From Streptomyces sp. NBC_00490 (lineage in GTDB: Bacteria; Actinomycetota; Actinomycetes; Streptomycetales; Streptomycetaceae), in contig NZ_CP107869.1 in the NCBI RefSeq assembly GCF_036013645.1, positions 5,580,001 to 5,644,000 of the forward strand: a stretch of 64,000 nucleotides of DNA. The letters run 5' to 3'. This document shows positions 16,962 to 25,610 of this stretch, one piece after another (the stretch's first letter is position 1; the number at the start of each line of letters is the position of its first letter). The notes under the pieces are model-generated. The model was given only the letters and a program-made list of their open reading frames with translations, had not been told where the DNA came from and did no database searches. The position numbers were made by a program, and so were the translations under genes.

Positions 16962-18119
16962 GTGGGGTTCGCGACGGGGGTCAGGGCGACGGGGGGCAGG
17001 GCGGCGGCGTCGAGGGTGGCCGCGCGGGTCGGACGCGGCGGGCGGGCAGAGCCGCGCAGGGATGAGCCGTCGCCGCCGCGCACCTCGTCGGTGTCATCGG
17101 TGGGTGCGGCGGTGTCGGCGTCGTTGTCGGTGTCCGCGAGCGTCCCCGCCCCCACCCGGCCCCCACACCGCCGCACCCACCGATGGCGCCGAGCCACCCT
17201 TGCCGCCCTCATCACCGGAGCTGTGGTGTTCCCCCTCTCCGCCGCCACCCACGCCGAGATCCCGGCCCCGGCCCCCGCGACCCTCGCCCCCTTGACGGCC
17301 ACGACCCTGGACGAGGCCTACTCGGCCAACCGCGCCAACGCCGCCGAGGCGTCCCGCATGGCCGCGGCCCACGGCGACGACGCGAGAGCCGCCGCCGACC
17401 GAGCCCTGGCGGCCCCCTCCCGCCACTTCCTCCACTTCGACGGCCGGGGCTCCGGCCGGGCCACGGAGGTCTTCGGCGACCTCGCCCACGCGAACCACAT
17501 CGCCGTCCTCGTCCCCGGCTCCGACACCTCCCTGGACACCTACGACCGCTTCCACAGGGCCGCGGCCGCCCTCCACGAGCAGCTGACCCGCACCGGCCCC
17601 CGCACGGCCGTCATCGCCTGGCTCGGCTACGAAACCCCGGCCACGATCAGCCCGGCCGTCACCACCACCGGCCGAGCCGACCAGGCCGCCCCCCACCTGC
17701 GCGGATTCCTGCGCCAACTCCACGGCATCACCGGGCGGCAGGCCACCGTCTCCCTCCTCTGCCACAGCTACGGCTCGGTCGTCTGCGCCCGAGCCGCCAC
17801 CGGCCCGGACGCGACCGACCTGGTCCTCCTCGGCAGTCCCGGCACCGGCGCCGACGACGCGGCGGCCCTGCACACCCGCGCCCGCGTCTGGGCGGCACGC
17901 GGCAGCGACGACTGGGTGGGCGAGGTCCCGCACGTCAGGACCGACCTGTTCGGCATCACCGTCGGCTTCGGCACCGACCCCGTGTCCCCGGCCTTCGGCG
18001 CGCAGGTGTTCGCCGCGGGCGACGGCGGCCACAGCGACTACTTCACCCCGGGCTCGGTCTCCCTGACCAACCTGGCCCGGATCGTCCTGGGACACACCTC
18101 GGAGGTGACCCGTGCGTGA
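16962..18119 (+). CDS. DUF1023-type alpha/beta hydrolase, exported or membrane-anchored
   Basis: The 385-residue protein begins with a long basic, Ser/Ala-rich segment and then a hydrophobic stretch (LAALITGAVVFPLSAATHA, about residues 81-99) that looks like a signal peptide or anchor. The remaining part is the DUF1023 alpha/beta hydrolase domain: VLVPGSDTSLDTYDRF, then the nucleophile elbow LLCHSYGSVVC, and a C-terminal HSDYF that carries the His. The usual GHSYGS is CHSYGS here. GTG 16962 is chosen because GGGAGGGAGG stands five bases before it; ATG 16932 is also in frame. The stop overlaps the acyltransferase start by eight bases. Confidence 0.82.
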   Translation: MGFATGVRATGGRAAASRVAARVGRGGRAEPRRDEPSPPRTSSVSSVGAAVSASLSVSASVPAPTRPPHRRTHRWRRATLAALITGAVVFPLSAATHAEIPAPAPATLAPLTATTLDEAYSANRANAAEASRMAAAHGDDARAAADRALAAPSRHFLHFDGRGSGRATEVFGDLAHANHIAVLVPGSDTSLDTYDRFHRAAAALHEQLTRTGPRTAVIAWLGYETPATISPAVTTTGRADQAAPHLRGFLRQLHGITGRQATVSLLCHSYGSVVCARAATGPDATDLVLLGSPGTGADDAAALHTRARVWAARGSDDWVGEVPHVRTDLFGITVGFGTDPVSPAFGAQVFAAGDGGHSDYFTPGSVSLTNLARIVLGHTSEVTRA

Positions 18120-19356
18120 CACGACCCCGCGCCCCACCAGCGGCATACGACAGGGCTGGGCGGCCGTACGCGAGGGCGCCGTCCGCGTCGACGAGGCCAC
18201 GCCCGCCGGCCGCGACCGCGCGGTGGATGCCCTGCGCGCCTTCGCGATCCTCGGCGTGGTCCTCGGCCACTGGCTGGTGACCGCCCTGGTCGCCGACGGC
18301 CGTACCCTGCACGCCGCGAGCCCGCTCCAGCACCTGCCCCGGCTCGCCCCCATCTCCTGGGCCTTCCAGACCCTCGCGGTGTTCTTCCTGGTCGGCGGCC
18401 ATGTGGCGACCAAGAGCCACGCCTCGGCACAGGCGCGCGGCACGACGTACGGCGCGTGGCTGACCGCCCGGCTGTTCCGGCTGTTCCGACCGGTCGCCGC
18501 CGTCCTCACCCTGTGGACGGTGATCGCCGCCGGTCTGCTGCTCACGGGCGCGGAGTTCGGGACGGTCCACACCCTGGTGAAGCTGGCCCTGTCGCCCCTG
18601 TGGTTCCTCGTCGTGTTCGCCGCGCTGACGGCGGCGACCCCCTTGCTGACCCGGCTGAGCCCTCTGTGGCCGCTGGCCGTCGTCCTCCACGTCGACCTGG
18701 TCCGCTTCGGTCTCGGAGGCCCGTCCTGGCTCGGCTGGGTCAATGTGGCGGCGGGCTGGCTCGTCCCGTACACCCTTGGCGCGGCCTGGACCCGCGGCGA
18801 ACTGGACCGCCGACGCTCGGGCTGGATCCTGCTGACCGGCGGCGCGGCGGTGACCGCATTCCTGATCGTTCGGGCGGGCTACCCGGCGTCGATGGTCGGC
18901 GTCCCGGGCGCCCCGCTCTCCAATCTCAACCCGCCCACGCTGGCCGCCGTCACCTTCGGCCTGGCCCAGTGCGGTCTGGCCCTGCTGCTGCGCGACCGGC
19001 TGCGGAGGGCGATGCGCCGCCCGACGGCCTGGGCGGCGATCGCCCTGGTGAACCTCTCCGCGATGACGATCTTCCTCTGGCACCAGACGGCCCTGATGGC
19101 GACCACGGCCACCGGTCTCCTCGCCGGCCGCCTCCCGGGTCTGCACACCGTGCCGGACGGCCTCGGCTGGGTCGCCGCCCGTCTCGCCTGGCTGCCGGTG
19201 TTCGCCCTCGTCCTCACTGTCTGCTGGACCGCGTTCCGCTCCTGCGAACAGGGCGGCCGCCGGAGCCGGACGCCGCGGAAGGCGGGCAGCTCACGGGTGG
19301 TCCGAGCACACCGTCCGTCCGACCGGGAGACATCGGCGGGGGTGACCCGTGTCTAG
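18112..19356 (+). CDS. Acyltransferase 3 family membrane protein
   Basis: The 414-residue protein has about ten TM segments and the acyltransferase-3 signature: RDRAVDALRAFAILGVVLGHWLV near residues 35-57, where the conserved Arg and His lie in and after TM1, and a late SAMTIFLWHQTALM. Such proteins O-acetylate or otherwise acylate cell-wall sugars, lipids or exported compounds, taking the acyl group through the membrane. The GTG start overlaps the DUF1023 stop, so the two are coupled. The downstream kinase gene also overlaps the end of this frame if its GTG 19349 is used, linking the pair to the two-component system. Confidence 0.87.
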   Translation: MRDTTPRPTSGIRQGWAAVREGAVRVDEATPAGRDRAVDALRAFAILGVVLGHWLVTALVADGRTLHAASPLQHLPRLAPISWAFQTLAVFFLVGGHVATKSHASAQARGTTYGAWLTARLFRLFRPVAAVLTLWTVIAAGLLLTGAEFGTVHTLVKLALSPLWFLVVFAALTAATPLLTRLSPLWPLAVVLHVDLVRFGLGGPSWLGWVNVAAGWLVPYTLGAAWTRGELDRRRSGWILLTGGAAVTAFLIVRAGYPASMVGVPGAPLSNLNPPTLAAVTFGLAQCGLALLLRDRLRRAMRRPTAWAAIALVNLSAMTIFLWHQTALMATTATGLLAGRLPGLHTVPDGLGWVAARLAWLPVFALVLTVCWTAFRSCEQGGRRSRTPRKAGSSRVVRAHRPSDRETSAGVTRV

Positions 19357-19366
19357 GGTGGGGCGC

Positions 19367-20686
19367 GTGACGGAAACGGGGATCCAGCACGTGGTCATGG
19401 GCCGTGTGCGGCGCTGGCTGCGCGTGCTGCGCGAGGACCTGTGGACCGCCCGCGCGGATCCGCTGCCCGCGTCGGTGTGGCTGCGCTGGCTGCCGCACGG
19501 CCTGCTCTGGCTGGCCGCGTTCGGCGTCACGATCGGCGCACTGCCCCAGCTTCAGGACAACGCCGGAATTCCCTTCGGTTGGGCCTCCCTCGTCGCACTC
19601 GGCCAGGGCGGCGCGGTGGTCCTCGCGATGTGGCGGCCCATTCCGGCGTGGTGGCTGTCCATGACGGCCACCGTGATGGGAGCCGTCGCCGTGCACGGGA
19701 AGCTCGGGGGGCCGGCGGGCGGCTTCACCTGGCCCTGGACGGCGGCCGGGATCATCGGCCACCTGCTCGTGCTCCTGCTGCTCGCCCTGCGCGTCCGCAC
19801 CCGGATCGCCGCGGAGGCACTCGCCCTGACCGCACTGGCCACCTACGCCCTGCAAGGGCTGTGGGGCGGCCCGGACTACCAGCCCACCGGGGTCATCGCG
19901 GTCGCCCTCGCCACGGTCGTCGTGGTGCTCGGCATCGCCCTGCGCGGCCGCCGCGAGGCCCGTCAGGAACTCGTCGAGCAGACCACCCTCACCACCGAGG
20001 AGCGTGCCCGCCGCACCCTGCTGGAGGAGCGCAGCCGGATCGCCCGCGAACTGCACGACGTGGTCGCCCACCACATGTCGGTGATCTCCATCCAGGCCCA
20101 GGTCGCCCCGCACCTGGTCGAGAACCCGTCCGAGGAGCTCAAGGAGAACCTCGCCGGCATCCGGCAGAACGCGCTGGAGGCGCTCACCGAACTCCGCCGC
20201 GTCCTGGGCGTCCTGCGCTCCGAGCACCCCGACTCCCCGGACCCCGTGGAGCCCGGCACCGGCGCCGCCCCGCACACCCCGCAGCCCACCCTCGACCGGC
20301 TCGACGCGCTGGTGGAGAACACCAGGGCGGCCGGACTGCGCGTCGAGGTCGACGTGCGGGGCGAGCAGCGCGCGCTGCCGCCCGGCCTGGAGCTGTCGGC
20401 GTACCGGATCGTGCAGGAGGCCCTCAGCAATGTCCTGCGGCACGCGCCGGGCGCGGTCGCCCATGTCGAACTCCGATACACCGCCTACGGGTTGATCGTG
20501 GAGGTCGTCAACTCGCCGCCGACACAGGCAGCGGCGCCCTCACCCGGCGCCGGGCACGGACTGCTCGGCATGCGGGAACGGGTCGGGATGCTCGATGGTT
20601 CCATGACGGCACACCCTCTTCCGGACGGCGGCTACAAGGTGTTCGCGTTCCTCCCGACCGGCGATCTCAAGGACGGCACCGTATGA
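19367..20686 (+). CDS. Sensor histidine kinase, NarX/LiaS-like (HisKA_3), first of two paralogues
   Basis: The 439-residue kinase has about four to five TM segments in residues 40-180, no large outside domain, a coiled linker and the dimerisation box ARELHDVVAHHMSVISIQAQ with the phospho-acceptor His, then a HATPase domain (EALSNVLRHAPGA, GHGLLGMRERV). TM-bundle kinases of this kind often sense membrane state or a partner transporter. GTG 19367 is preferred: TAGGGT at 19354-19359 ends seven bases before it, suggesting a leaderless start. GTG 19349 overlaps the acyltransferase stop and could be used on the longer transcript. The stop overlaps the regulator start (ATGA). Confidence 0.9.
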   Translation: MTETGIQHVVMGRVRRWLRVLREDLWTARADPLPASVWLRWLPHGLLWLAAFGVTIGALPQLQDNAGIPFGWASLVALGQGGAVVLAMWRPIPAWWLSMTATVMGAVAVHGKLGGPAGGFTWPWTAAGIIGHLLVLLLLALRVRTRIAAEALALTALATYALQGLWGGPDYQPTGVIAVALATVVVVLGIALRGRREARQELVEQTTLTTEERARRTLLEERSRIARELHDVVAHHMSVISIQAQVAPHLVENPSEELKENLAGIRQNALEALTELRRVLGVLRSEHPDSPDPVEPGTGAAPHTPQPTLDRLDALVENTRAAGLRVEVDVRGEQRALPPGLELSAYRIVQEALSNVLRHAPGAVAHVELRYTAYGLIVEVVNSPPTQAAAPSPGAGHGLLGMRERVGMLDGSMTAHPLPDGGYKVFAFLPTGDLKDGTV

Positions 20687-21357
20687 CGAGCAGCCCCATC
20701 CGCGTACTCATCGCCGACGACCAGCAGATGGTCCGGCAGGGCTTCACCGTGCTGCTCAACACCCAGCCGGACATCGACGTGGTCGGCCAGGCGGTCGACG
20801 GTCTGGACGCCGTGGCGAAGGTCGCCGAACTCGCCCCGGACGTCGTGCTGATGGACATCCGCATGCCCGAGCTCGGCGGCATCGAGGCCACCCGCCGCAT
20901 CACCCGGGCGACCCCCGGGATCAGGGTGCTCGTGCTGACCACCTTCGACCTCGACGAGTACGTCTACGAGGCACTGCGCGCCGGTGCCTCCGGCTTCCTC
21001 CTCAAGGACGCCTCCGCGGACCAGCTGGCCGAGGCGGTCCGGGTGGTGGCGGCCGGCGACGCCCTCCTCGCGCCCGGCATCACACGGCGCCTGATCACCG
21101 AGTTCTCCCGCCTCGGCGATCGCCCCCGCGGCCCGCTCAAGGAACGCGTCGGCGACCTCACCGAGCGCGAGACCGAGGTTCTGGCGCTCATCGCGGCGGG
21201 CCTGTCGAACGCGGAGATCGCCGAGCGGCTGGTGGTGGCGGAGCAGACGGTGAAGACCCATGTGGGGCGGATCCTGGTGAAGCTGGGGCTGCGGGACCGC
21301 ACCCAGGCGGCGGTGTTCGCGTACGAGTCGGGGCTGGTGCGGCCGTCGGGGTACTGA
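20683..21357 (+). CDS. NarL/LuxR-family response regulator, first of two paralogues
   Basis: The 224-residue regulator has a receiver domain (LIADDQQMV; phospho-acceptor Asp in DVVLMDIRMPELGG; conserved Thr in VLTTFD and Lys in FLLKDAS) and a C-terminal LuxR helix-turn-helix (LTERETEVLALIAAGLSNAE, then VVAEQTVKTHVGRILVKLGL). ATG 20683 overlaps the kinase stop, so kinase and regulator are made in balance. It is closely similar to the regulator at 22819, including the whole receiver phosphorylation region; cross-talk or shared DNA sites are possible. Confidence 0.94.
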   Translation: MTSSPIRVLIADDQQMVRQGFTVLLNTQPDIDVVGQAVDGLDAVAKVAELAPDVVLMDIRMPELGGIEATRRITRATPGIRVLVLTTFDLDEYVYEALRAGASGFLLKDASADQLAEAVRVVAAGDALLAPGITRRLITEFSRLGDRPRGPLKERVGDLTERETEVLALIAAGLSNAEIAERLVVAEQTVKTHVGRILVKLGLRDRTQAAVFAYESGLVRPSGY

Positions 21358-21398
21358 GCGGGCGGCAGCGGGCCGTCCCGGTCACGGGCCCGGGCAGG

Positions 21399-21415
21399 AC
21401 CCGTAGTACCTGAGA
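21399..21415 (+). promoter_or_regulatory. 17-bp motif, second copy (upstream of the second kinase gene)
   Basis: ACCCGTAGTACCTGAGA differs at one base from the copy at 16838-16854. It lies 54 bases before a TACGGT -10 candidate at 21469-21474 and 67 bases before the GTG start at 21482, a good place for an activator or autoregulator site. Confidence 0.45.
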
Positions 21416-21481
21416 CGGATCCCGAAGGACCCCTCTCACTGGTGACGACCCCGGCCCCCGCCTCCGCCTACGGTTCTGTAT

Positions 21482-22822
21482 GTGACCGAGACGACCCACA
21501 TGCAGACACCGCCACCGGGGGACGGGGCCAAGCCGCGCAGCCCGGAGTACCGGCTGGCCGCGAACGCCCTGCGCGGGCTGCGGCAGGACCTCTTCCACGA
21601 CGCCTTCGCCTACCGGCCGCTGCCCCGCATGCGGGTCGACGGCCCGCTGACCCGGCGGCTGCCCGGCCGCCTGCGCGAGTACGTGGTCTGGACACCGCAC
21701 GCCGTGATCACCATGAGCGCCGTGATCACACTGGTCATGGCCACGGTCGACACCGGCGACGCGGGCCTGGTGCTCGGTCCGCTCGCCGTGCTCCCGATCC
21801 TGCTGAGCATGCTCCGGCCGGTCGGGGCGTTCTGGCTGTCCATGGCCGCCACTCCGGTCAGCCAGGTCTTCGGCAACACCTATGAGGGCTATCCCTGGCT
21901 GCCGGCCAGCTTCGCCTGCCATCTGACCGTGTTGACGGTCGTGGCCCTGCGCACCAGACCGCGCACGGCCGCGTACCTGTGGGCCGTCACCGCGGCGTAC
22001 GGCTTCGTGGCGGAGGTGGCCTTCGGGCCGGCTTCCTACTACGGCGACGACACCGCCCCCATGCTGGTCTTCTCCGCACTGGTCCTGCTCGTCGTCGCCG
22101 TCTGGCACACCCGCCGGGAGGCCCGGCAGGAGGTGACCGCGCAGCAGACGGTGACCGCGCAGGAGCGCTCCAAGCGCACCCTGCTGGAGGAGCGCACCAC
22201 CATCGCCCGCGAGCTGCACGACGTGGTCGCCCACCACATGTCGGTCGTCGCCATCCAGGCCGAGGCCGCGCCCTACCGGGTGGAGAACCCGCCGCCGGAG
22301 CTGGAGCGGGCCTTCGCGACGATCCGGGAGAACGCGGTGGCGGCCCTCACCGAACTCCGCCGCGTCCTGGGCGTGGTCCGCGCCGAGGACTACGAGGCCC
22401 CGGACGCCCCCCAGCCCACCCTCGCCGACCTCGACGCGCTGCTCGCCAATGTGCGGGACACCGGCCTGAGCGTGGACAAGACGGTGACCGGGGCGGTGCG
22501 TGAACTGCCGCCGGGCGTGGAGCTGTCGGCGTACCGCATAGTCCAGGAGGCCCTGAGCAACACCCTGCGCCACGCGCCCGGCGCGAGCGCCCGAGTGGAG
22601 ATCGGCTATGTCCTGGGCGGCCTGGGCCTGCGCATAGTCAACGGCCCGCCGCCGGCGCGGGCGCTGCTGAAGCCCTCGCCCGGCGCCGGGCACGGCATCA
22701 CGGGCATGCGGGAGCGGGTGTCGATGCTGAACGGCGAGATGACGGCGGTCCCGACGGACGACGGAGGGTACGAGGTGACGGTGTTCCTCCCCGTCGCCCT
22801 GGCGAGCGAAGGTGAGGCATGA
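21482..22822 (+). CDS. Sensor histidine kinase, HisKA_3 type, second of two paralogues
   Basis: The 446-residue kinase has the same layout as the one at 19367: a cytoplasmic N-terminus with RLAANALRGLRQDLFHD, four to five TM segments between about 65 and 200, a helical linker, ARELHDVVAHHMSVVAIQAE with the phospho-acceptor His, and the HATPase boxes EALSNTLRHAPGA and GHGITGMRERV. TACGGT at 21469-21474 ends seven bases before the GTG start and no Shine-Dalgarno sequence is seen, so the mRNA is probably leaderless. The stop overlaps the regulator ATG at 22819. Confidence 0.92.
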   Translation: MTETTHMQTPPPGDGAKPRSPEYRLAANALRGLRQDLFHDAFAYRPLPRMRVDGPLTRRLPGRLREYVVWTPHAVITMSAVITLVMATVDTGDAGLVLGPLAVLPILLSMLRPVGAFWLSMAATPVSQVFGNTYEGYPWLPASFACHLTVLTVVALRTRPRTAAYLWAVTAAYGFVAEVAFGPASYYGDDTAPMLVFSALVLLVVAVWHTRREARQEVTAQQTVTAQERSKRTLLEERTTIARELHDVVAHHMSVVAIQAEAAPYRVENPPPELERAFATIRENAVAALTELRRVLGVVRAEDYEAPDAPQPTLADLDALLANVRDTGLSVDKTVTGAVRELPPGVELSAYRIVQEALSNTLRHAPGASARVEIGYVLGGLGLRIVNGPPPARALLKPSPGAGHGITGMRERVSMLNGEMTAVPTDDGGYEVTVFLPVALASEGEA

Positions 22823-23493
22823 GGCAGGGCACCATCCGCGTGCTGATCGCGGACGACCAGATGATGGTGCGCGAGGGTTTCTCCGTCCTGCTCAACGCGA
22901 TGCCGGACATCGAGGTCGTCGGCGAGGCGGTCAACGGCCGCGAGGCGGTGGACCGGGTCCGTGAACTCGCCCCGGACGTCGTGCTGATGGACATCCGCAT
23001 GCCCGAGCTGAACGGGATCGAGGCGACGCGGGAGATCGTCGCGGCGGACGGTGCGGCGAAAGTGCTGGTGCTGACGACGTTCGACCTCGACGAGTACGTG
23101 TACCAGGCGCTTCGGGCGGGCGCCTCGGGCTTCCTGCTGAAGGACGCCTCGGCCCGTCAACTGGCGGACGGCGTGCGGGTGGTGGCCTCCGGCGAGGCCC
23201 TGCTGGCGCCCTCGGTCACCAGACGCCTGATCACGGAGTTCTCGAAGCTCTCCGACTCCCCCCGCCTGATGTCCTCCGCCCACGCGGCGTACGGCGAACT
23301 GACCGAGCGCGAGACGGAGGTCCTGGTCCTGATCGCCCAGGGTCTGTCGAACGCGGAGATAGCCGAGCGCCTGGTGGTCGCGGAGTCCACGATCAAGACC
23401 CACGTCAGCCGGGTCCTGGTCAAGCTCGGGCTGCGGGACCGCACCCAGGCGGCGGTCTTCGCCTACGAAGCCCGCCTGGTGACGCCGGGCTAG
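22819..23493 (+). CDS. NarL/LuxR-family response regulator, second of two paralogues
   Basis: The 224-residue regulator has the receiver features LIADDQMMV, DVVLMDIRMPELNG (phospho-acceptor Asp), LTTFD and LLKDAS, and the LuxR helix-turn-helix LTERETEVLVLIAQGLSNAE with recognition region VVAESTIKTHVSRVLVKLGL. It has the same length as its paralogue at 20683, and the two differ mainly in the linker. The ATG overlaps the kinase stop. There is no transporter or effector gene directly downstream, so its targets are probably elsewhere or upstream. Confidence 0.94.
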   Translation: MRQGTIRVLIADDQMMVREGFSVLLNAMPDIEVVGEAVNGREAVDRVRELAPDVVLMDIRMPELNGIEATREIVAADGAAKVLVLTTFDLDEYVYQALRAGASGFLLKDASARQLADGVRVVASGEALLAPSVTRRLITEFSKLSDSPRLMSSAHAAYGELTERETEVLVLIAQGLSNAEIAERLVVAESTIKTHVSRVLVKLGLRDRTQAAVFAYEARLVTPG

Positions 23494-23557
23494 CCGGATC
23501 TGCCGGTCACCGCGATGCGGCCTGTCACGGGAAGCCGGAGGTCCCTACCCTCCAGGT

Positions 23558-23995
23558 ATGGAACAGAGAGTCACTCTGATCACCCTCGGTGTCTCCGATC
23601 TCGGACGGGCCAAGGCCTTCTACGAGGCTCTCGGGTGGCGGGGGCAGGAGGTCCAGGAGACCGTCTTCTTCCAGGCCGGCGGGCTGGGGCTGGTGCTGTG
23701 GGGGAGGGACGAGCTGGCGGCGGACTGTGGGCTGGAGGCCGGTTCGCCGGGCGGTTTCGGAGGGATCGTCCTCGCGCACAACGTGCGGTCCGAGGCGGAG
23801 GTCGACGAGCTGCTCGCCGTGGTGGAGCGAGCCGGCGGGACGGTGACCAGGCCCGCCGCCGTGAACGCCATCGGGTTCTACGCCGGCGCCTTCACCGATC
23901 CGGACGGCCACGCCTGGGAGGTCGCTCACAACCCGGGCTTCCCGCTCGCCGAGGACGGCACGCTCACGCTGCCGGACTTCGGCGCCGGAGACTGA
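23558..23995 (+). CDS. VOC-family (glyoxalase/bleomycin-resistance fold) protein
   Basis: The 145-residue protein has two beta-alpha-beta-beta-beta units of the vicinal-oxygen-chelate fold: VTLITLGVSDLGRAKAFYEALGW at the start and GGFGGIVLAHNVRSEAEVDELLAVVERAGG in the second half, ending in FYAGAFTDPDGHAWEVAHNPG (approximate positions 103-127). Members bind a metal or a small ligand, and include lyases, dioxygenases and antibiotic-binding proteins; the role here is not known. TACCCT (23546-23551) ends six bases before the ATG and no Shine-Dalgarno is seen, which fits a leaderless transcript. Confidence 0.85.
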   Translation: MEQRVTLITLGVSDLGRAKAFYEALGWRGQEVQETVFFQAGGLGLVLWGRDELAADCGLEAGSPGGFGGIVLAHNVRSEAEVDELLAVVERAGGTVTRPAAVNAIGFYAGAFTDPDGHAWEVAHNPGFPLAEDGTLTLPDFGAGD

Positions 23996-24065
23996 TCCTC
24001 CCCGTCCGCCTGGCCGTGCCGGTGGTCCGCTGAGACACCCCTGGTCAGGAGGGGGGCCGTCGGTC

Positions 24066-24071
24066 TAACGT
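24066..24071 (+). promoter_or_regulatory. Likely -10 box (TAACGT) of the P450 gene
   Basis: TAACGT ends six bases before the ATG at 24078 and there is no Shine-Dalgarno sequence, so a leaderless mRNA is likely. Confidence 0.5.
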
Positions 24072-24077
24072 CCGTCC

Positions 24078-25280
24078 ATGGCAGCCTTCGACCCGTGGGA
24101 CCCGGCGTTCCTCGCCGACCCGTACCCCTCCTACGCCGACCTGCGCGGCAAGGGCCGCGTGCACTTCTACGAGCCGACGCGGCAGTGGCTCGTCCCGCAC
24201 CACGCCGAGGTGTCGGCGCTGCTGCGCGAGCGGCGGCTCGGGCGGACGTACCAGCACCGGTTCTCGCACGAGGACTTCGGGCGGACGGCGCCTCCCGCCG
24301 AGCACGAGCCGTTCCACACGCTCAACGACCACGGGATGCTCGACCTGGAGCCGCCGGACCACACCCGGATCCGGCGGCTGGTGTCGAAGGCGTTCACGCC
24401 CCGGACGGTGGAGCAGCTCAAGCCGTATGTGACCCGGCTGGCCGGCGAGCTGGTGGACCAGCTCGTGCAGAAGGGCTCCGGTGACCTGCTCACCGATGTC
24501 GCCGAGCCGCTCCCGGTCGCCGTCATCGCCGAGATGCTGGGCATCCCGGAGGCCGACCGGGCGCCGCTGCGTCCCTGGTCGGCGGACATCTGCGGGATGT
24601 ACGAGCTGAACCCGCCGCAGGACGTGGCGGCGCGGGCGGTGCGGGCCTCGGTCGAGTTCTCCGGGTATCTGCGGGAGCTGATCGCCGAGCGGCGCGAGAA
24701 CCCCGGCGACGATCTGATCTCCGGGCTCATCGCCGCCCACGACGAGGACGACCGGCTCACCGAGCAGGAGATGATCTCGACCTGTGTCCTGCTGCTCAAC
24801 GCGGGGCACGAGGCCACGGTGAACGCCACCGTCAACGGCTGGTACGCCCTCTTCCGCAACCCCGACCAGCTCGCGGCCCTCCGCGCGGACCACACCCTGA
24901 TCCCGTCCGCGATCGAAGAGCTCATGCGCTACGACACCCCGCTCCAGCTCTTCGAGCGCTGGGTGCTGGACGACATCGAGATCGACGGGACCACGATCCC
25001 GAGGGGCGCGGAGATCGCGATGCTCTTCGGCTCCGCCAACCACGACCCGGCTGTCTTCCAGGCCCCCGAGAAGCTCGACCTCGCCCGCAAGGACAACCCG
25101 CACATCTCCTTCAGCGCCGGTATCCACTACTGCATCGGTGCCCCGCTGGCCCGTATCGAGCTGGCGGCCTCGATGGCGGCGCTGCTGGAGAAGGCGCCGG
25201 GACTCGCTCTCGCCGCCGAGCCGGAGCGGAAGCCGAACTTCGTGATCCGGGGGCTGGAAGGGCTAGCGGTGGAGGTCTGA
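24078..25280 (+). CDS. Cytochrome P450, CYP107-like
   Basis: The 400-residue soluble P450 has the I-helix motif AGHEATVN (oxygen activation), the ExxR pair in EELMRYDTPLQLFERW and the haem-binding loop FSAGIHYCIGAPLARIE with Cys352 as thiolate ligand. The pattern fits the large Streptomyces CYP107 family; from gene position it may match S. coelicolor CYP107P1, which I recall but could not check. The substrate is unknown. No ferredoxin gene lies beside it, so it must use redox partners made elsewhere. Its 3' end overlaps the convergent small membrane gene by 18 bases. Confidence 0.92.
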   Translation: MAAFDPWDPAFLADPYPSYADLRGKGRVHFYEPTRQWLVPHHAEVSALLRERRLGRTYQHRFSHEDFGRTAPPAEHEPFHTLNDHGMLDLEPPDHTRIRRLVSKAFTPRTVEQLKPYVTRLAGELVDQLVQKGSGDLLTDVAEPLPVAVIAEMLGIPEADRAPLRPWSADICGMYELNPPQDVAARAVRASVEFSGYLRELIAERRENPGDDLISGLIAAHDEDDRLTEQEMISTCVLLLNAGHEATVNATVNGWYALFRNPDQLAALRADHTLIPSAIEELMRYDTPLQLFERWVLDDIEIDGTTIPRGAEIAMLFGSANHDPAVFQAPEKLDLARKDNPHISFSAGIHYCIGAPLARIELAASMAALLEKAPGLALAAEPERKPNFVIRGLEGLAVEV

Positions 25281-25538
25281 CCGCCGGCCCACCAGATACG
25301 CGATCACGACGGAGAGGAGCGCCGGCGGGAGCGCTCCGGCGAGGGCGACGAGGGGGAGTTCGACGAGGACGGCGCCGTAGTCGGTGCCCTCGCCCTCGAA
25401 GCCGCCGCCCAGATGACGTGCGGTGCGGGGCGAGGCGGCCCACACGAGGGTCGCCACCAGCGCGCCCACCGCCGACAGCAGACAGCCGCCGCACGTCACC
25501 GCGTTCCGACGGTCCCGGGGGTCCGGCCGCTGTCCCAT
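25263..25538 (-). CDS. Small membrane protein of unknown function
   Basis: The 91-residue protein has two hydrophobic segments, about residues 17-35 (GGCLLSAVGALVATLVWA) and 57-83 (LVELPLVALAGALPPALLSVVIAYLV), joined by a polar Gly-rich loop. It resembles no family I can name. The gene is convergent with the P450 gene and overlaps its 3' end by 18 bases. The coding pattern (third-position GC) and the clear membrane topology support a real gene. Confidence 0.6.
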   Translation of the reverse strand: MGQRPDPRDRRNAVTCGGCLLSAVGALVATLVWAASPRTARHLGGGFEGEGTDYGAVLVELPLVALAGALPPALLSVVIAYLVGRRSDLHR

Positions 25539-25610
25539 GCCCGGAGGGACGCGCCCGCTCCTCCCGCGGTTCTCACAGGAGGAGCGCGAGGCCCCGGCCG
25601 GCCCGTTCCG

